Positions 21,732 to 33,716 of a DNA stretch of 64,000 nucleotides are shown piece by piece. Positions within the stretch are counted from its first letter, which is position 1. Each line of letters starts with the position of its first letter. Source of the stretch: Nemopilema nomurai (taxonomy: Eukaryota; Cnidaria; Scyphozoa; Rhizostomeae; Rhizostomatidae); assembly GCA_003864495.1 (NCBI GenBank), contig ML133383.1, forward strand, positions 4,371,493 to 4,435,492. The letters are read 5' to 3'. A model generated the notes under the pieces. It saw only the letters and a program-made list of their open reading frames with translations. It made no database searches and was not told the DNA's origin. The translations under genes and the position numbers were made by a program.

Positions 21732-24207
21732 TCTTGTTGCTTTTAGAAATAGTGAGACAATCTTAATTCTAACGAGTTGAATTTGAAGTCTAAATTTTCT
21801 ACTATTTTTCTGAAATTATTCGTTGTCATTTCAAACGTTTCCCAGCTGATTGACATTTCCAAGTATTACAATTAAACATATAAGTGCACTGGTGTAAAGT
21901 ACACTTTATAGTTACAAAACTAAATGATCGGTGGTACAAAAGAGTTGGTCTCCCTTTGTCACCAGTAACCAGATAACTTTAGCTAAGAGAACTTAACAAA
22001 GTGAACTTTACAAAGTTAATTTTTATCAGGGTCTATTGAATGGCATACTGTTGTGTCCACATAGCACTAAGTACGCACTGAATGTCTTACCTTTTAGCCA
22101 ATTCATCCAATTACTCTCTTTATTAAAATTTAAGTCAGAAAGTTTGATCTAGCACTTTGGAAAGAATTTTTTTTTGCTTAGATTTAAAAGTCACTTTAAA
22201 TTCTTGAAAAGCATCATTATGGATATTTTACCTTAAAGAGGAATGCAACTAACTGACCAAAATGAATGTAATGGAGAATTTCAAGTGATTTTTTCTTTTG
22301 TGAAGAATTATTCATTACCTTACATTACAGCTGATTATTCTTCAGTGTCCAGATAAAGAGACATATGTGGGAGCTGTATTACACTTATTCATGCCATAAT
22401 AAGTATGAAAGGACACAATCTTCCAATTACACAATTGTTTCTAACATCCTTGAATGCAAATTGTAATCAAATTTATTTCTTCCATCAAAGGACAAAGATT
22501 TAAAGTAGAAGCTGCAAGAATTCTTTTCGCTTTATAATTTTCATAGAAAACTGGATGTAGAGCTCTTGAAACTTGACTCAAATTCATACACATGAGCATG
22601 CATTGAAAAGGCTGTTTATTGTGCTTTTATCATGTGCAAAGTAAAAAAACTGAATATTTATTCAACCCAAAAATATTTATCAAATACTATTCCCTCCTAC
22701 TATTTTATAACTTTATTTTTAGCATTTTAATTTAAAGGTAAACATACATTCTAAAATTTATACCTACATTTGATATCATCACACAAATGCCTGCATTACA
22801 ATTGAGACACAGGAAATGCTGTACATGCTATAAAATAACCAATATTTAATATACAAATGCTTGTAACATTTCTTCCAAGGATAATTTGGTGCGAATTTGA
22901 GATCACATGATAGATTATACCCTGTGTACACACTATTTATAGTATTTTTGCAGTAGAGTAAAAAACAAAACAAAAATTTCAACCAAGTAGAATAAACGGC
23001 CTTGAAAGTTTGGTTTGAATCTTTCCACTCGTGTCTGGCGGTTAGGCCCTCGCGTAGATGAGCTACCCGTTCCCTTGTTGAATCACAAACTCATCGACTG
23101 CTTGTAAATTTCCAGTGATCAATAACCTTTTTAATTTCTTCCAAATATCTTCTTCAATGCTTGCGATGACTTTCTTCAACTATTCGGTTGAGATCTGATG
23201 AGATCATGCACATGTGAACAACAGTGAATCTAGTCACGTGGGTCGGGTTCCCTGGCAAATTTTTCTCATTTGTGGACCAGCCTGTCACTTCTGAAGATCC
23301 TAAACTCTGACGTAGGCAAGACCTCATAAAACGTATATTAAACATATGCCAAATATACACTATTAAAAGTGAATTGGTTTATTAAGTCATTTTGGCGAAT
23401 TTTCCTCTCGTTAAAATCGCTCAGGTCGACCTCTTCTCAGGGACAACAATGTATTGAAATTCTGTTCGTGCGCATGTAGAAACTGGCGCGCGACTTTCTC
23501 AAAATGCGAAGGAACTACTCACAATGCATGGCAACAGTCGATAAACATTCTCAAAATCATGCCTAGATACAGGACGCGGTGCGGCGTCTTACCACTTTCC
23601 TGGGTACTAGGTTCGATGAGGAACAATTTGGTTTTTTATCAGAGAAGATTTAAAAATGTTTAGCGTAGAAAAAGCTACCTTACATATATAATAAAAAAGA
23701 TACGCTTCTCTTGAATCTTAAACTGGGGCTCATTACCTTTTGCACTTCAATTAGAAAATTCAAGCCGGGAAAATTTGACATTCTCAATAGAGAGTGTTGA
23801 GAATGTCTGGACCTGCCCCTGGAATGGAAGCAGCTCATTGGCCGACAGTGTGGTTTGATGGACAAGCATCAACATTGTATTGATAAAAATTCTCTACTCT
23901 ACAGCTCTGCAGTTGAAAACAAACTTTCTAGCCATTTCAAGTTTGAGGCAGATTCACATTATGCTAACTAACGTAAGACAGCATGTAGTAAGTTTACCAG
24001 AATATGTATTTACATCATCTAAAAGGATTGATAGCGTTTTTCGAGGTAGAAAGAAACATTTTGAATGTTCTATCTGAGGAATTTTTGACCGGTGCTCAAT
24101 CACCCATAGCAACCCCCTGGATCCGCCTGTGGAAAGAACATATCATACTAAGGATAGTCATGCTTCGTCAGACGAAATACGATTCGTCTCCCGTTTTTTA
24201 CGTAGCA

Positions 24208-24659
24208 AACTTGCTAAGAAGACATGTATCTCAGGAATTTTTGACTTGTGATTTGCTTCAAACGCTGTCCTTCTCTTCGCTCTTTCTTAACTGATTTGAT
24301 TCGCATAATCTTGCTATCTGGACATGTCCCATCGGAATGGAAAAAGCTTGCACTATATTTATACATAATAAAGGAGATACTGAGGATCCCTGGGACTTCA
24401 GACCTATCACTCTCTAATAGGTCCCACTAAAAATCTTCAAATCTTGCCTCCAAGATTCTGTATTTGATTTCCTCAAACAAAATGGCTTCAAAGAACATCA
24501 GATTCAAAAAGGTTTTACCCATCATATACTGGAACATACATACATGCCATTTAATCGACAAAGCTCGAATAAAACGGTCTCTAGTCATAACATTGTTGGA
24601 TCTAAAAATTGCCTTCGAAAAGGTTCATCACAATCTAATCAAATCTTTTCTGTCTTACC
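24208..24659 (+). pseudogene. LINE remnant, 5' part, unit 2
   Basis: Unit 2 keeps about 0.33 kb of reverse transcriptase sequence deleted in units 1 and 3. It includes a reading DPWDFRPITLSNRS (the conserved xFRPITLx stretch of LINE reverse transcriptases) and NGFKEHQIQKGFTHH, then LVITLLDLKIAF (block A, 24586-24620). Frames change several times. At 24659 the LINE is split by the transposon described at 24661 and resumes at 27823. Confidence 0.7.
24651..24659 (+). repeat. Target site duplication, left copy (P-like element)
   Basis: TGTCTTACC in LINE sequence, repeated at 27823-27831. Unit 1 has a single uninterrupted TGTCTTACCACTACG at the same place. Confidence 0.8.
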
Positions 24660-24660
24660 C

Positions 24661-24693
24661 ATAGAGATAGGATAATGAAAACACTAGAGTGCA
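24661..24693 (+). repeat. Left terminal inverted repeat of the P-like element
   Basis: Begins ATAGAGATAGGATAATG and ends CTAGAGTGCA. Pairs with 27790-27822 with two mismatches. A preceding C at 24660 may belong to the element, giving a CA start typical of P elements. Confidence 0.85.
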
Positions 24694-25661
24694 AACTGAT
24701 GTTTTGTGCGCCATTTTGCAAGAGGTAATAACAACGGCTCGTGGACGGTGGTCGAGTATGGCGGACTACGAAGTTGCACTGGAAATAAAGTTTGTATTTG
24801 CAAACTTTCAAGTCAATTTGGGTGAATATCATAATGATGGCAAGATGTAAAGATACTTCTACCATCGGAGTGTCCTTATCTATAGATTTTGGCAACTTTT
24901 CGTGTCCGTACAAAGTAAAATGCTGCAGCAGTCGGCATGTACGAAGGAACGACAGCGCGCAATCCAAAAACCTAGAGTGAGCCACAGATGAAGCTTCTTG
25001 GAGTTGTTACGAATTTTAAAATGGTAAGTGGTAAATTATTCTCTTTAGATTTCTCGAGAAGTAACCGAATGATGTGTATTTCACTTACTTGGATATAAAG
25101 AATCGCGATCAATTTTGTCTTTGGATCATGGCATTTTTCTGGTCCTTTCCGTTACACTGCAGTTGAATTTCCTACCCTATTGACAAACAATGTTTATGGT
25201 ATCTTTCTAAATGAGAGCCATTCATATTTTCTTTCATTACTTTAAACTCGACGTAGAGGGCTGCCTTACACGTGTTTCAGTGATCTAAAGAAAACATATC
25301 AGAAACATTTTTGCCCAAGGGTTGAACAGGACCAGCGATGTTGTGCTATACAATAGCAAGGGACTCTTGAAGGCATTGCGAAAATATGCCTCAGGAAACA
25401 AGGAAAACAGCTAAAACTGATCATCTAATTGGAGGCTGAGCGCTTGGGCCACCAAAGCACTACACCTCATTCATGCGAGATTGTGCTTAAAACAATTCAT
25501 GTACTGACGGAACAAGGTATTCTAAAAGAAAGTTAACATGCATCAGTCAACATTTCTAAAAAAAATTTGTCAAAATTGAAAAATTTAGGGTCTAAATTTT
25601 TTCCCCCAGGAATTTATTGTCTAGTATGTTTTTACCTAAAAATAAAGGAAAACCATCAAAC

Positions 25662-26371
25662 TTAAGCTAAACTACCTCTACTGGTTTTTAAAAAGAACAG
25701 TCTTGGCAGCTTGTGTCTTATTGAGGCTTCTCCTTTATTCACAACACATCTATTGTAGTGTTGACCATAGGTTTGAAGGCCCATTGTCAGACATCTTTTT
25801 GAAGCTTCCTTTATAATTTGTGCTGCATGACTGTCTCCATAACCTGTATCTTTAGTTTCTGTGCATCTTTGTTTCGTGTCAGGAAGCAGTGAGGCAGCCT
25901 TTGGTGACATTAGATGGCAACAGGCAGTGGTCACTTTTTGCAAATCCCCACCCCCTCTCTGTTGTGAATTTATTTTTTATATCTAAAACATTGAGTGTAA
26001 AAAGCCTTTCAATAGCATCAGTATTTCAAACACCCCCTTGCTATATTAATAGGTCCACCTTTTTTCCTTTTTGTTAGAGAATTGGAGGAATGACCTTGAT
26101 CATCAACTGAGACTGGAGCAGAGTTGATTATTGAAAGAAGGCAGTCTTTGCAAGTAATGGAAGCCTGGATTCTTCTGCAAATGAATCCTGAGATGTAGTA
26201 AAGAACATTATCCTTAAATAGGTTCAGGCAGTTAGGAAGATCAGGCTCATCAGAGACGGAACTTTTGTCACCTTGGGCTGTAGTTATGCTTAAGATTGTA
26301 TTATGTTTTATAAAAGCCAGTCTGCAGAGTGCCTTGACTAGGTATTGCAACAGGTGTTGCATGCAAAACAA
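25662..26371 (-). pseudogene. P-element/THAP9-like transposase, C-terminal remnant
   Basis: The minus-strand frame 26371-26018 (117 codons) carries YYISGFICRR at residues 58-67 and CKDC at 74-77. This is the Tyr-Ile-x-Gly-Phe/Tyr...Cys-x2-Cys signature of the C-terminal part of the RNase H-like domain in P-element and THAP9-type transposases. It is followed by SLTKRKKGG, which parallels the LTKxKxRGG stretch of that family. The next frame, 25943-25662, continues after one or more frameshifts and is weaker. The catalytic residues would lie N-terminal and were not found, and no THAP finger was recognised near the right end. The transposase would cut and paste the element; this copy cannot be active. 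Confidence 0.55.
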
Positions 26372-27727
26372 ATCATATGGCAGGATAATAGCAATTTTCC
26401 TTTAGGAGTAATTCTGAATTTCATTGTGCATTGTGTAACTGAGCTGATACGCAGACTAGCATATGCATGTACATTTTTATTCCGTCTGCTATAGATAGAT
26501 TAGTGAATTATACCTATAGTGAATTTCCATACTATCGGTTCAAATCAAGTAAATTGTTTTGAACATAACAATATTTTTTAAGGAAAAATTGCTGAGGAAG
26601 ATAAATGATAAATTGAAAAGGGGACAAGGAGCCACTCCCCCTCCCCCTTTGCGTCCTTTCCTGATGTTCAGAGGGGTTTTCAGGGACATGGTGACTTAAG
26701 TTATATAGAGGGGGCTGTTCTCACAAAAATTCCAATAAAATCTGGGCGCGTCAAATCTGGGTTTGGTTTATCTAAAAACCTAGAACTTATTGCGAATAGC
26801 AGACACCATTCAAAACGCTACAAAATGAAATGACATGCCGGCTTATATTTTGCGTCGGTATACATATACATATATACGATCTTGTAATGTTTGGTAATCG
26901 GAAAAATTAGGAGGGACTGAAAAAAAGAATTTGAATACTTTCGACGGATATGACGGAAAACGTACAATTTTCCTTCAAGAATATGCTAGTGGCACTCTCC
27001 ATCTGCCCCTCCCAAGACGCCCGTGAAAGAATTCATCTTTTTTACTCGCTAAACTGTATATCAAATATCACTTGTGCTATCAGAAACATGAAGTTATTTG
27101 TGAAAGGAAATGGTTGTACCAGTTCTCTCTTCGTGTTGTCTTCTGGAAGGACGCGTACAACGCGCAACAACACAGTGGTTCGGCATTCTAATGCAAAGCG
27201 AACTAACGAGTACAGCATGAAGCGTATTAAAAAATCCTTATTCAACAAAAAAATTTCTCACAAAAAAAATACATTTTTCTCCCCTCTACTTGTATACTGA
27301 GTAAATAAGGTCCAAAATTCCAACGATTGAAATGAATATTCAGAATAGTACAGAAAATTCTAGAAAAAAAGCCTATTATAGACAAGAGCAATAAATAAGG
27401 CGTCACTTGTTCATTGCTGCATCATTACTTCCAATTCATTTTATCGCTGCTGTTAAGTTTTGCATCATAAAAGTCCATTGGAATTCCGAAAAGAACTTTC
27501 CAGCCAGAGACGTGGTTTCCAGAAATTCCATGCGATTTATCTGTGATTGCGCAATGCAAATTATGTCTTTGTGAGAATTTTCGCCAGGTAATATAAGCTT
27601 CCACAAACAATAATTATGGACGATGGTATATTCTTGCTATTCCGAAACGAAAAATCGATTATATTTTAAAATCATCTTGCATGATCAGAGGGTCCAGTAT
27701 ACAAACCATAGTACTTCCGCGTTCTAC
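26372..27727. other. Interior of the P-like element without recognised coding sequence
   Basis: This stretch should hold the N-terminal part of the transposase on the - strand. Only short frames remain (27042-27248 and 27425-27610 on -; a 116-codon frame 26950-27300 on +), none with a recognisable domain. A CCACTCCCCCTCCCCC run lies at about 26630. The element is probably internally replaced or heavily decayed. Confidence 0.4.
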
Positions 27728-27789
27728 ATTACCTCTTACAAAATGGCGCACAAAGCTTCAGCCTCGATTGGGCTAGAACAATAGGAGTC

Positions 27790-27822
27790 TGCACTCTAGT
27801 GTTTTAATTATTCTATCTCTAT
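27790..27822 (-). repeat. Right terminal inverted repeat of the P-like element
   Basis: Reverse complement of the left end apart from two substitutions. Followed directly by TGTCTTACCAC, where the LINE resumes. Confidence 0.85.
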
Positions 27823-27831
27823 TGTCTTACC
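27823..27831 (+). repeat. Target site duplication, right copy (P-like element)
   Basis: TGTCTTACC, matching 24651-24659. Confidence 0.8.
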
Positions 27832-29200
27832 ACTACGTACCAAAAAGCATCCAGTCCTTGATTTAAAGTACCGGCATAAATTTTTAAACATCTATTATCA
27901 CAGACAAATTTGTTACCCTGCTATTCCTGTTAAACGTGGGGTTCTTCAAGGTGATTGCCTCAGTCCCGTTCTATTTAACATGTGCTTTAATAATTCCATT
28001 CAATACATAACAGCAGAAAAATTCAAACAACTTGGTTTCTCCCCCCATAGCCAACCAGACTGCATGTTCACTCCAGAGCACTGGTTTCAATTTGCAGACG
28101 GTGCTGCAGTCATTACGAGCGAGGAGAAAGAAAACCAGCTACTTTTAAACTGCTTTACAAGATGGTGCCTATGGTCTAATATGATTATAAGAGTAGACAA
28201 ATGCACATTAAGTGGCATTATTCTGTCAAAAAGCAGTTCGGTATTAATTTTATTCATCCTTCTGTTAATTCATGCAGTCTCAAACTGTTTATCTTAATGT
28301 ACTGAAATCCTCTCTCAACAAAAACATCCAATCTTTGTGGAAGAGTACCAGCCACGGCATGAACATCCAATATGATGTTTACGGGAAAACTAGAGAAGTA
28401 TTGAAGGATGTTAGATCAGAACATAGAGAGCACCTTGAAAACCATCTAATATCTCAAGGTACCGTTCTTTCCTACATCTTTGATAACTCTTTTCATATGG
28501 CCTCTAAAATATGGACCACGGTTCAAAGCAACATGCCCAAGAACATTTACTGTTTCACTATCATATATCTTAGCAACTCCCTTGTCACGCGAAAAAACCT
28601 TTCTAAATGGAACAATACTCAGTCGCCCGATTGCTCTTTGTGCCATTTTCCAGAAACGATACTTCACATTGTTGCAGGCTGCAAAACATACCTCGAAGAA
28701 GGCCTTTACATATGGTGCCGAAACTCTGAATTAAACTTCCTAACACAGGCCTTTACACCTATACCTAATTGCTCTCTTTACGTAGATCTTTCAGGTTATA
28801 TCTCACCTACTATCATAACAGGAGAGATCTTCCGTCCTTATCAACTTTTAGTCCCTTCTGACCAGCGCCTATTCATAGTTGAGCTAACAGTAGGATACGA
28901 AACTAACTTGGATGTTAATGCTAACCGCAAAAGAGAGAAATACTCGCATCTCGTTCATGGCCTAAGCTCAGCTTATTCTTCTATCGTGTTTGTAAATCTT
29001 TCTATCAGTCCCCTAGGTATCTTTGGTCTCTCCTGCTCTTCTTTTATCGACATGTGCAATGCTCTAGATATCAGCAGGAATCATCTCCGCTTCATGATCT
29101 CCAAACTATCCAACTTAACTATCCGTACTACCTAATACATTTTCTGCCACAGAAATGAGTCTTAGAATAATCCTGAACTTCTTCAATTCTAACGATCTCT
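27823..29200 (+). pseudogene. LINE remnant, 3' part, unit 2
   Basis: Continuation of the LINE after the transposon. The catalytic reverse transcriptase motif reads FADG (28091-28102) in place of the usual FADD, so the second catalytic Asp is lost. From 28272 a 287-codon frame stays open to 29135. It holds the zinc finger (Cys121, Cys124, His132, Cys137) and the restriction-like endonuclease (IFRPYQLLV at residues 186-194, VELTVGYETN at 203-212, RKREKY at 219-224). The Pro-Asp motif expected in the endonuclease reads Pro-Tyr. The sequence beyond the TAA still reads YIFCHRNESWNNPELL in frame, so that TAA is probably a nonsense mutation. Confidence 0.75.
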
Positions 29201-31343
29201 GCTACTGACAACTTCTAAAGCCGAACACGCTTCTTCTTCTTTTTACTAATTACTTTTGTTGTGCTTGTAATAGTCTTTTTCTTTGTACTCAGGGTAGCCA
29301 ATGGCAAATTACCTTCGTAAAAGTGAAATTTGTAATTGTTGTTTAAATTGAGTTGAAAATGAAAAGTTTCCATTTTCATTTGCAATAGTATGGAGTGAAA
29401 AGGCTAAAATTCTATATCGTGAACAAAAGGCCTCGAGCTCAAGTTGTTTTATATCAAGTTGTCTGTTTTGCCCTTCTACTGTAATGAATAGCATAGTGTG
29501 TCAAATACCTTTGTTCAATACTTGCTTGTTATTCAATCAAACTTTCCGCGCACTCAGGAAAGAGAAGCGCAAAATGATTATCAAAAGTTGCAGTTGCTGC
29601 CTTTTCTGTATATCAGTACTGGTAGGTAAAGTGAACCCTCCTTGATGGTATGAGACAGTCAATTCTTGTCACGTTACATTGAATGCATTCGAGTATCAAC
29701 TCTTCCTGAAAATAACCACCACTTCAATTAATGTCCTAAAAAGGTCTGGATCGAGCAACTAGACTTTGTATTTGAAGCCATGATGGCGGTCATCTTGATG
29801 TGACTACTTTTCTGTAATCACATGCGACCACAGTTCTTCATTTGTTGGAAACAAAGCACGACACTTGTTGGGAAATCTAGAATACCATCGAAATTTCACA
29901 ATAAAAGCTTCATGCTGTGTTTTTTATTTATCTGTCATCTAATGAACCAAAATGTATAGGTTAAACGATTCCTAGCGTATCCGAGCTTTGTGATTTGCGA
30001 GAGCGACATGTCAAATTTGGCATAAAAATTAACGTAGCAGATAAACATTGATTCGTGTCTGGACCAAAGCTGACAGATTTACGGCCCCTTTGGTGAGGTA
30101 TACTTTTCAGTTAAAAATTATCGTGTGACACGGAGCTAAAAGCTAGTGAAACTGCAGTGAAGTTCAAGTCATGTAATTTGGTACCAAAAGGGCAAGCAAA
30201 ACATAAATTTATATATGATTCTTTTTTCCTTTGTATTTTTTAAATATTTGTCATTGCTTCAGATAATATGAAATAGGATTTATGAATATGTAATATGAAT
30301 TAAATATTTGTCATTGCATCAGATAATATGTAATATGATACTTTAGCCCACGCTTAGCTGAAGTCCTCTGTAGCCATTATAAAATGTGAAGAAGGATAAT
30401 CTTTACTGGATAATCGTTTGGGCACAAAATTAAATTCAAAATTCAAGTTAAGTTCAAGAATAGAAAGTTCAAAAAAAATAGCTCGTGTCAAAGAATTGAT
30501 AAAAGACCAGTTGAAAGATAGTTTAGTTATCATATTTTAAGAAAACAATTGCTATAGTCATATTCAAATAGAAGAGCAAGCCCAGGTAGAATTCTTACAA
30601 AATGCGAAGAGCGAGAATCTTTACTGGATAATCGTTTGGGCACAGAATTCAAGTTAAGTTCAAGAAAAGAAAGTTCAAAAAAATATCTCGTGTTTCATTG
30701 CACCAAGCCATTTCGTTTTCACCGATTTTTGAAAAAGTGGGCCTTCCTGAAGCGGAGACCTTTCTTTCGACAAAATCACAATGCATATCGCAAGATATCC
30801 GCTAGATGTTATCTAACCATAAAGGTAAATGGAGTATAAAGGATATTTATCTTACGAAAGCTTGTTGTATTGAAAAGAATTGATAAGAGGCCAGTTCAAA
30901 AATAGTCTAGTTATCACATTTTAAGAAAACAATTGCTATAGGCATATTTAAATAGAAAAGCAAGCCCAGGTAGAATTCTTTCATCAACAATGAAGCCTAG
31001 ATTGATGGTACAATAAAATTCAGTACAAATCTTAGTGTGTAAAAGATAGTTCTCACTATGATTTCAAGGTGACTGCCACACTCAAAGTTAGTTGGAATGA
31101 CTCTTCGATCATCAGCTTCCCGTTGCAGAGGCCATCAAGTTCTCCTCGTAGAAATTTGGTTTAATTCAAAGAGAAGAGCGTATTTCGCTACCTTTTTATC
31201 AAGACGCTTAGGTGGTACATTTACAAAATGCATTCTGGTCACAATTTTCGTGGTGAGCACCATGAAACCATGGGATTAGAATGAGTATAAAACAGCACTT
31301 CTTACTTTTTGGTTGCAACCAAGATGAGGTATGCACATTGGTA
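28754..31343 (+). repeat. Internal duplication in unit 2, diverged copy
   Basis: Runs from the LINE endonuclease region through the flank to GATGAGGTATGCACATTGGTAG and is repeated at 31344-33716. This copy differs from its neighbour by a few percent and carries an additional nested duplication at about 30386-30596 versus 30603-30978. Confidence 0.85.
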
Positions 31344-31760
31344 GATTTACAGCTATACCTAATTGCCTCTCTTTACGTAGATCTTTCAGGTTATCTCTCA
31401 CCTACTATCATAACAGGAGAGATCTTCCGTCCTTATCAACTTTTAGTCCCTTCAGACCAGCGCCTATTAATACTTGAGCTAACAGTAGGATACGAAACTA
31501 ACTTCGATGTTAATGCTAACCGCAAAAGAGAGAAATACTCGCATCTGGTTCATGGCCTAAGCTCAGCTTATCCTTCTATCATGTTTGTAAATCTTTCTAT
31601 CAGTCCCCTAGGTATCTTTGGTCTCTCTTGCTCTTCTTTCATCGACATGTGCAATGCTCTAGATATCAGCAGGAATCATCTCCGCTTCATGATCTCCAAA
31701 CTATCCAACTTAACTATCCGTACTACCTAATACATTTTCTGCCACAGAAATGAGTCTTGG
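31344..31760 (+). pseudogene. Second copy of the LINE endonuclease tail, unit 2
   Basis: The endonuclease part of the LINE (IFRPYQLLV, ILELTVGYETN, to the same TAA at 31728-31730) is repeated 2.6 kb downstream of the first, joined directly after GATGAGGTATGCACATTGGTAG. An ORF at 31281-31730 runs through the join but its first 28 codons are unrelated flank. This copy matches units 1 and 3 more closely than it matches the neighbouring copy at 28754. Confidence 0.75.
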
Positions 31761-33716
31761 AATAATCCTGAACTTCTTCAATTCTAACGATCTCTGCTAC
31801 TGACAACTTCTAAAGCCGAACACACTTTTTCTTCTTTTTACTAACTACTTTTGTTGTGCTTGTAATAGTCTTTTTCTTTGTACTCAGGGTAGCCAATTGC
31901 AAATTACCATTGTAATAGTGAAATTTGTAATTGTTGTTTAAATTGAGTCGAAAATGAAAAGTTTCCATTATCTTATGCAATAGTATGGAGTGAAAAGGCT
32001 AAAATTCTATATCGTGAACAAAAGGCCTTGAGCTCAAGTTGTTTTATATTTGTCTGTTTTGCCCTTCTACTGTAATGAATAGCATAGTGTGTCAAATACC
32101 TTTGTTCAATACTTGCTTGTTATTCAATCAAACTTTCCGCGCACTCAGGAAAGAGAAGCGCAAAATGATTATCAAAAGTTGCAGTTGCTGCCTTTTCTGT
32201 ATATCAGTATTGGTAGGTAAAGTGAACCCTCCTTGATGGTATGAGACAGTCAATTCTTGTCACATTACATTGAATGCATTCGAGTATCAATTCTTCCTGA
32301 AACTAACCACCACTTCAATCACTGTCCTGCAAAGGTCTGGATCGAGCAACTAGACTTTGTATTTGAAGCCATGATGGCGGTCACCTTGATGTGACTACTT
32401 TTCTGTAATCACATGCGACCACAGTTCTTCATTTGTTGGAAACAAAGCACGACACTTGTTGGGAAATCTAGAATACCATCAAAATTTCACAATAAAAGCT
32501 TAATGCTGTGTTCTTATATTTATCTGTCATCTAATAAACCAAAATGAATAGGTTACACGATTCCTAGCGTATCCAAGCTTTGTGATTTGCGAGAGGGACG
32601 TCAAATTTGGCATAACAATGAACGTAGCATCTAAACATTGATTTGTGTCTGGACCAAAACTGACAGATTTACGCCCCCTTTGGTGAGATATACTTTTCAG
32701 TTAAGAATTATCGTATGACACGGAGCTAAAAGCTAGTGAAACTGCAGTGAAGTTTAAAGTCATGTAATTTGGTCTCAAAAGGGCAAGCAAAACAGGAATT
32801 CATATATGATTCTTTTTTCTCTTGTATTTCTTAAATATTTGTCACTGCTTCAGATAATATGAAATAGGATTTATGAATATGTAATATGAATTAAATATTT
32901 GTCATTGCATCAGATAATATGTAATATGATACTTTATCCCACGCTTAGCTGAAGTCCTCTGTAGCCATTATAAAATGTAAAGAGCAAGAATCTTTACTGG
33001 ATAATCGTTTGGGCACAGAATTCAAGTTAAGTTCAAGAAAAGAAAGTTCAAAAAATATCTCGTGTTTCATTACACCAAGCCATTTCGTTTTCACCGATGT
33101 TTGAAAAAGTGGGCCTTCCTGAAGCGGAGACCTGTCTTTCGACAAAATCACAATGCATGTCGCAAGATATCCGCTAGATGTGTTCTAACCATAAAGGTAA
33201 ATGGAGTATAAAGGATATTTATCTTACGAAAGCTTATTGTATTAAAAAGAATTGATAAAAGGCCAGTTCAAAAATAGTCTAGTTATCACATTTTAAGAAA
33301 ACAATTGCTATAGGCATATTTAAATAGAAAAGCAAGCCCATGTAGAATTCTTTCATCAACAATGAAGCCTAGGTTGATGGTACAATAAAATTCAGTACAA
33401 ATCTTAGTGTGTAAAAGATAGTTCTCACTATGATTTCAAGGTGACTGCCACTCTCAAAGTTAGTTGAAATGACTCTTCGATAATTAGCTTCCCGTCGCAG
33501 AGGCCATCAAGTTATCCTCGTAGATATTTGGTTTAATCAAAAGAGGAGAACGTATTTTGCTACCTTTTAATCAAGACGCTTAGGTGGTACATTTACAAAA
33601 TGCATTCTGGTCACAATTTTCGTGGTGAGCACCATGAAACCATGGGATTAGAATGAGTATAAAACAGCACTTCTTACTTTTTGGTTGCAACCAAGATGAG
33701 GTATGCACATTGGTAG
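31344..33716 (+). repeat. Internal duplication in unit 2, recent copy
   Basis: Near-identical to 7665-10017 in unit 1 and 49064-51423 in unit 3. Most differences are one-base changes in homopolymers. The start of this copy marks the left limit of the nearly identical block in unit 2. Confidence 0.85.

Larger units (their letters stand above)
24661..27822 (-). mobile_element. P-superfamily-like (THAP9-type) DNA transposon inserted in the unit 2 LINE
   Basis: This 3162-bp insertion is absent from units 1 and 3. Ends are inverted repeats of 33 bases (24661-24693 and 27790-27822, two mismatches), starting ATAGAGATAG. A second inverted block with core GCGCCATTTTG follows inside (24706-24729 and 27728-27751). 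The LINE sequence TGTCTTACC flanks both ends, giving an 8- or 9-base target duplication. Inside, on the - strand, lies a decayed transposase with features of the P-element/THAP9 group. P elements make 8-base duplications, which fits if one terminal base has mutated. Merlin or Mutator-like elements (8-9 bases) would be alternatives on duplication size alone, but the protein remnant points to P. Confidence 0.65.
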
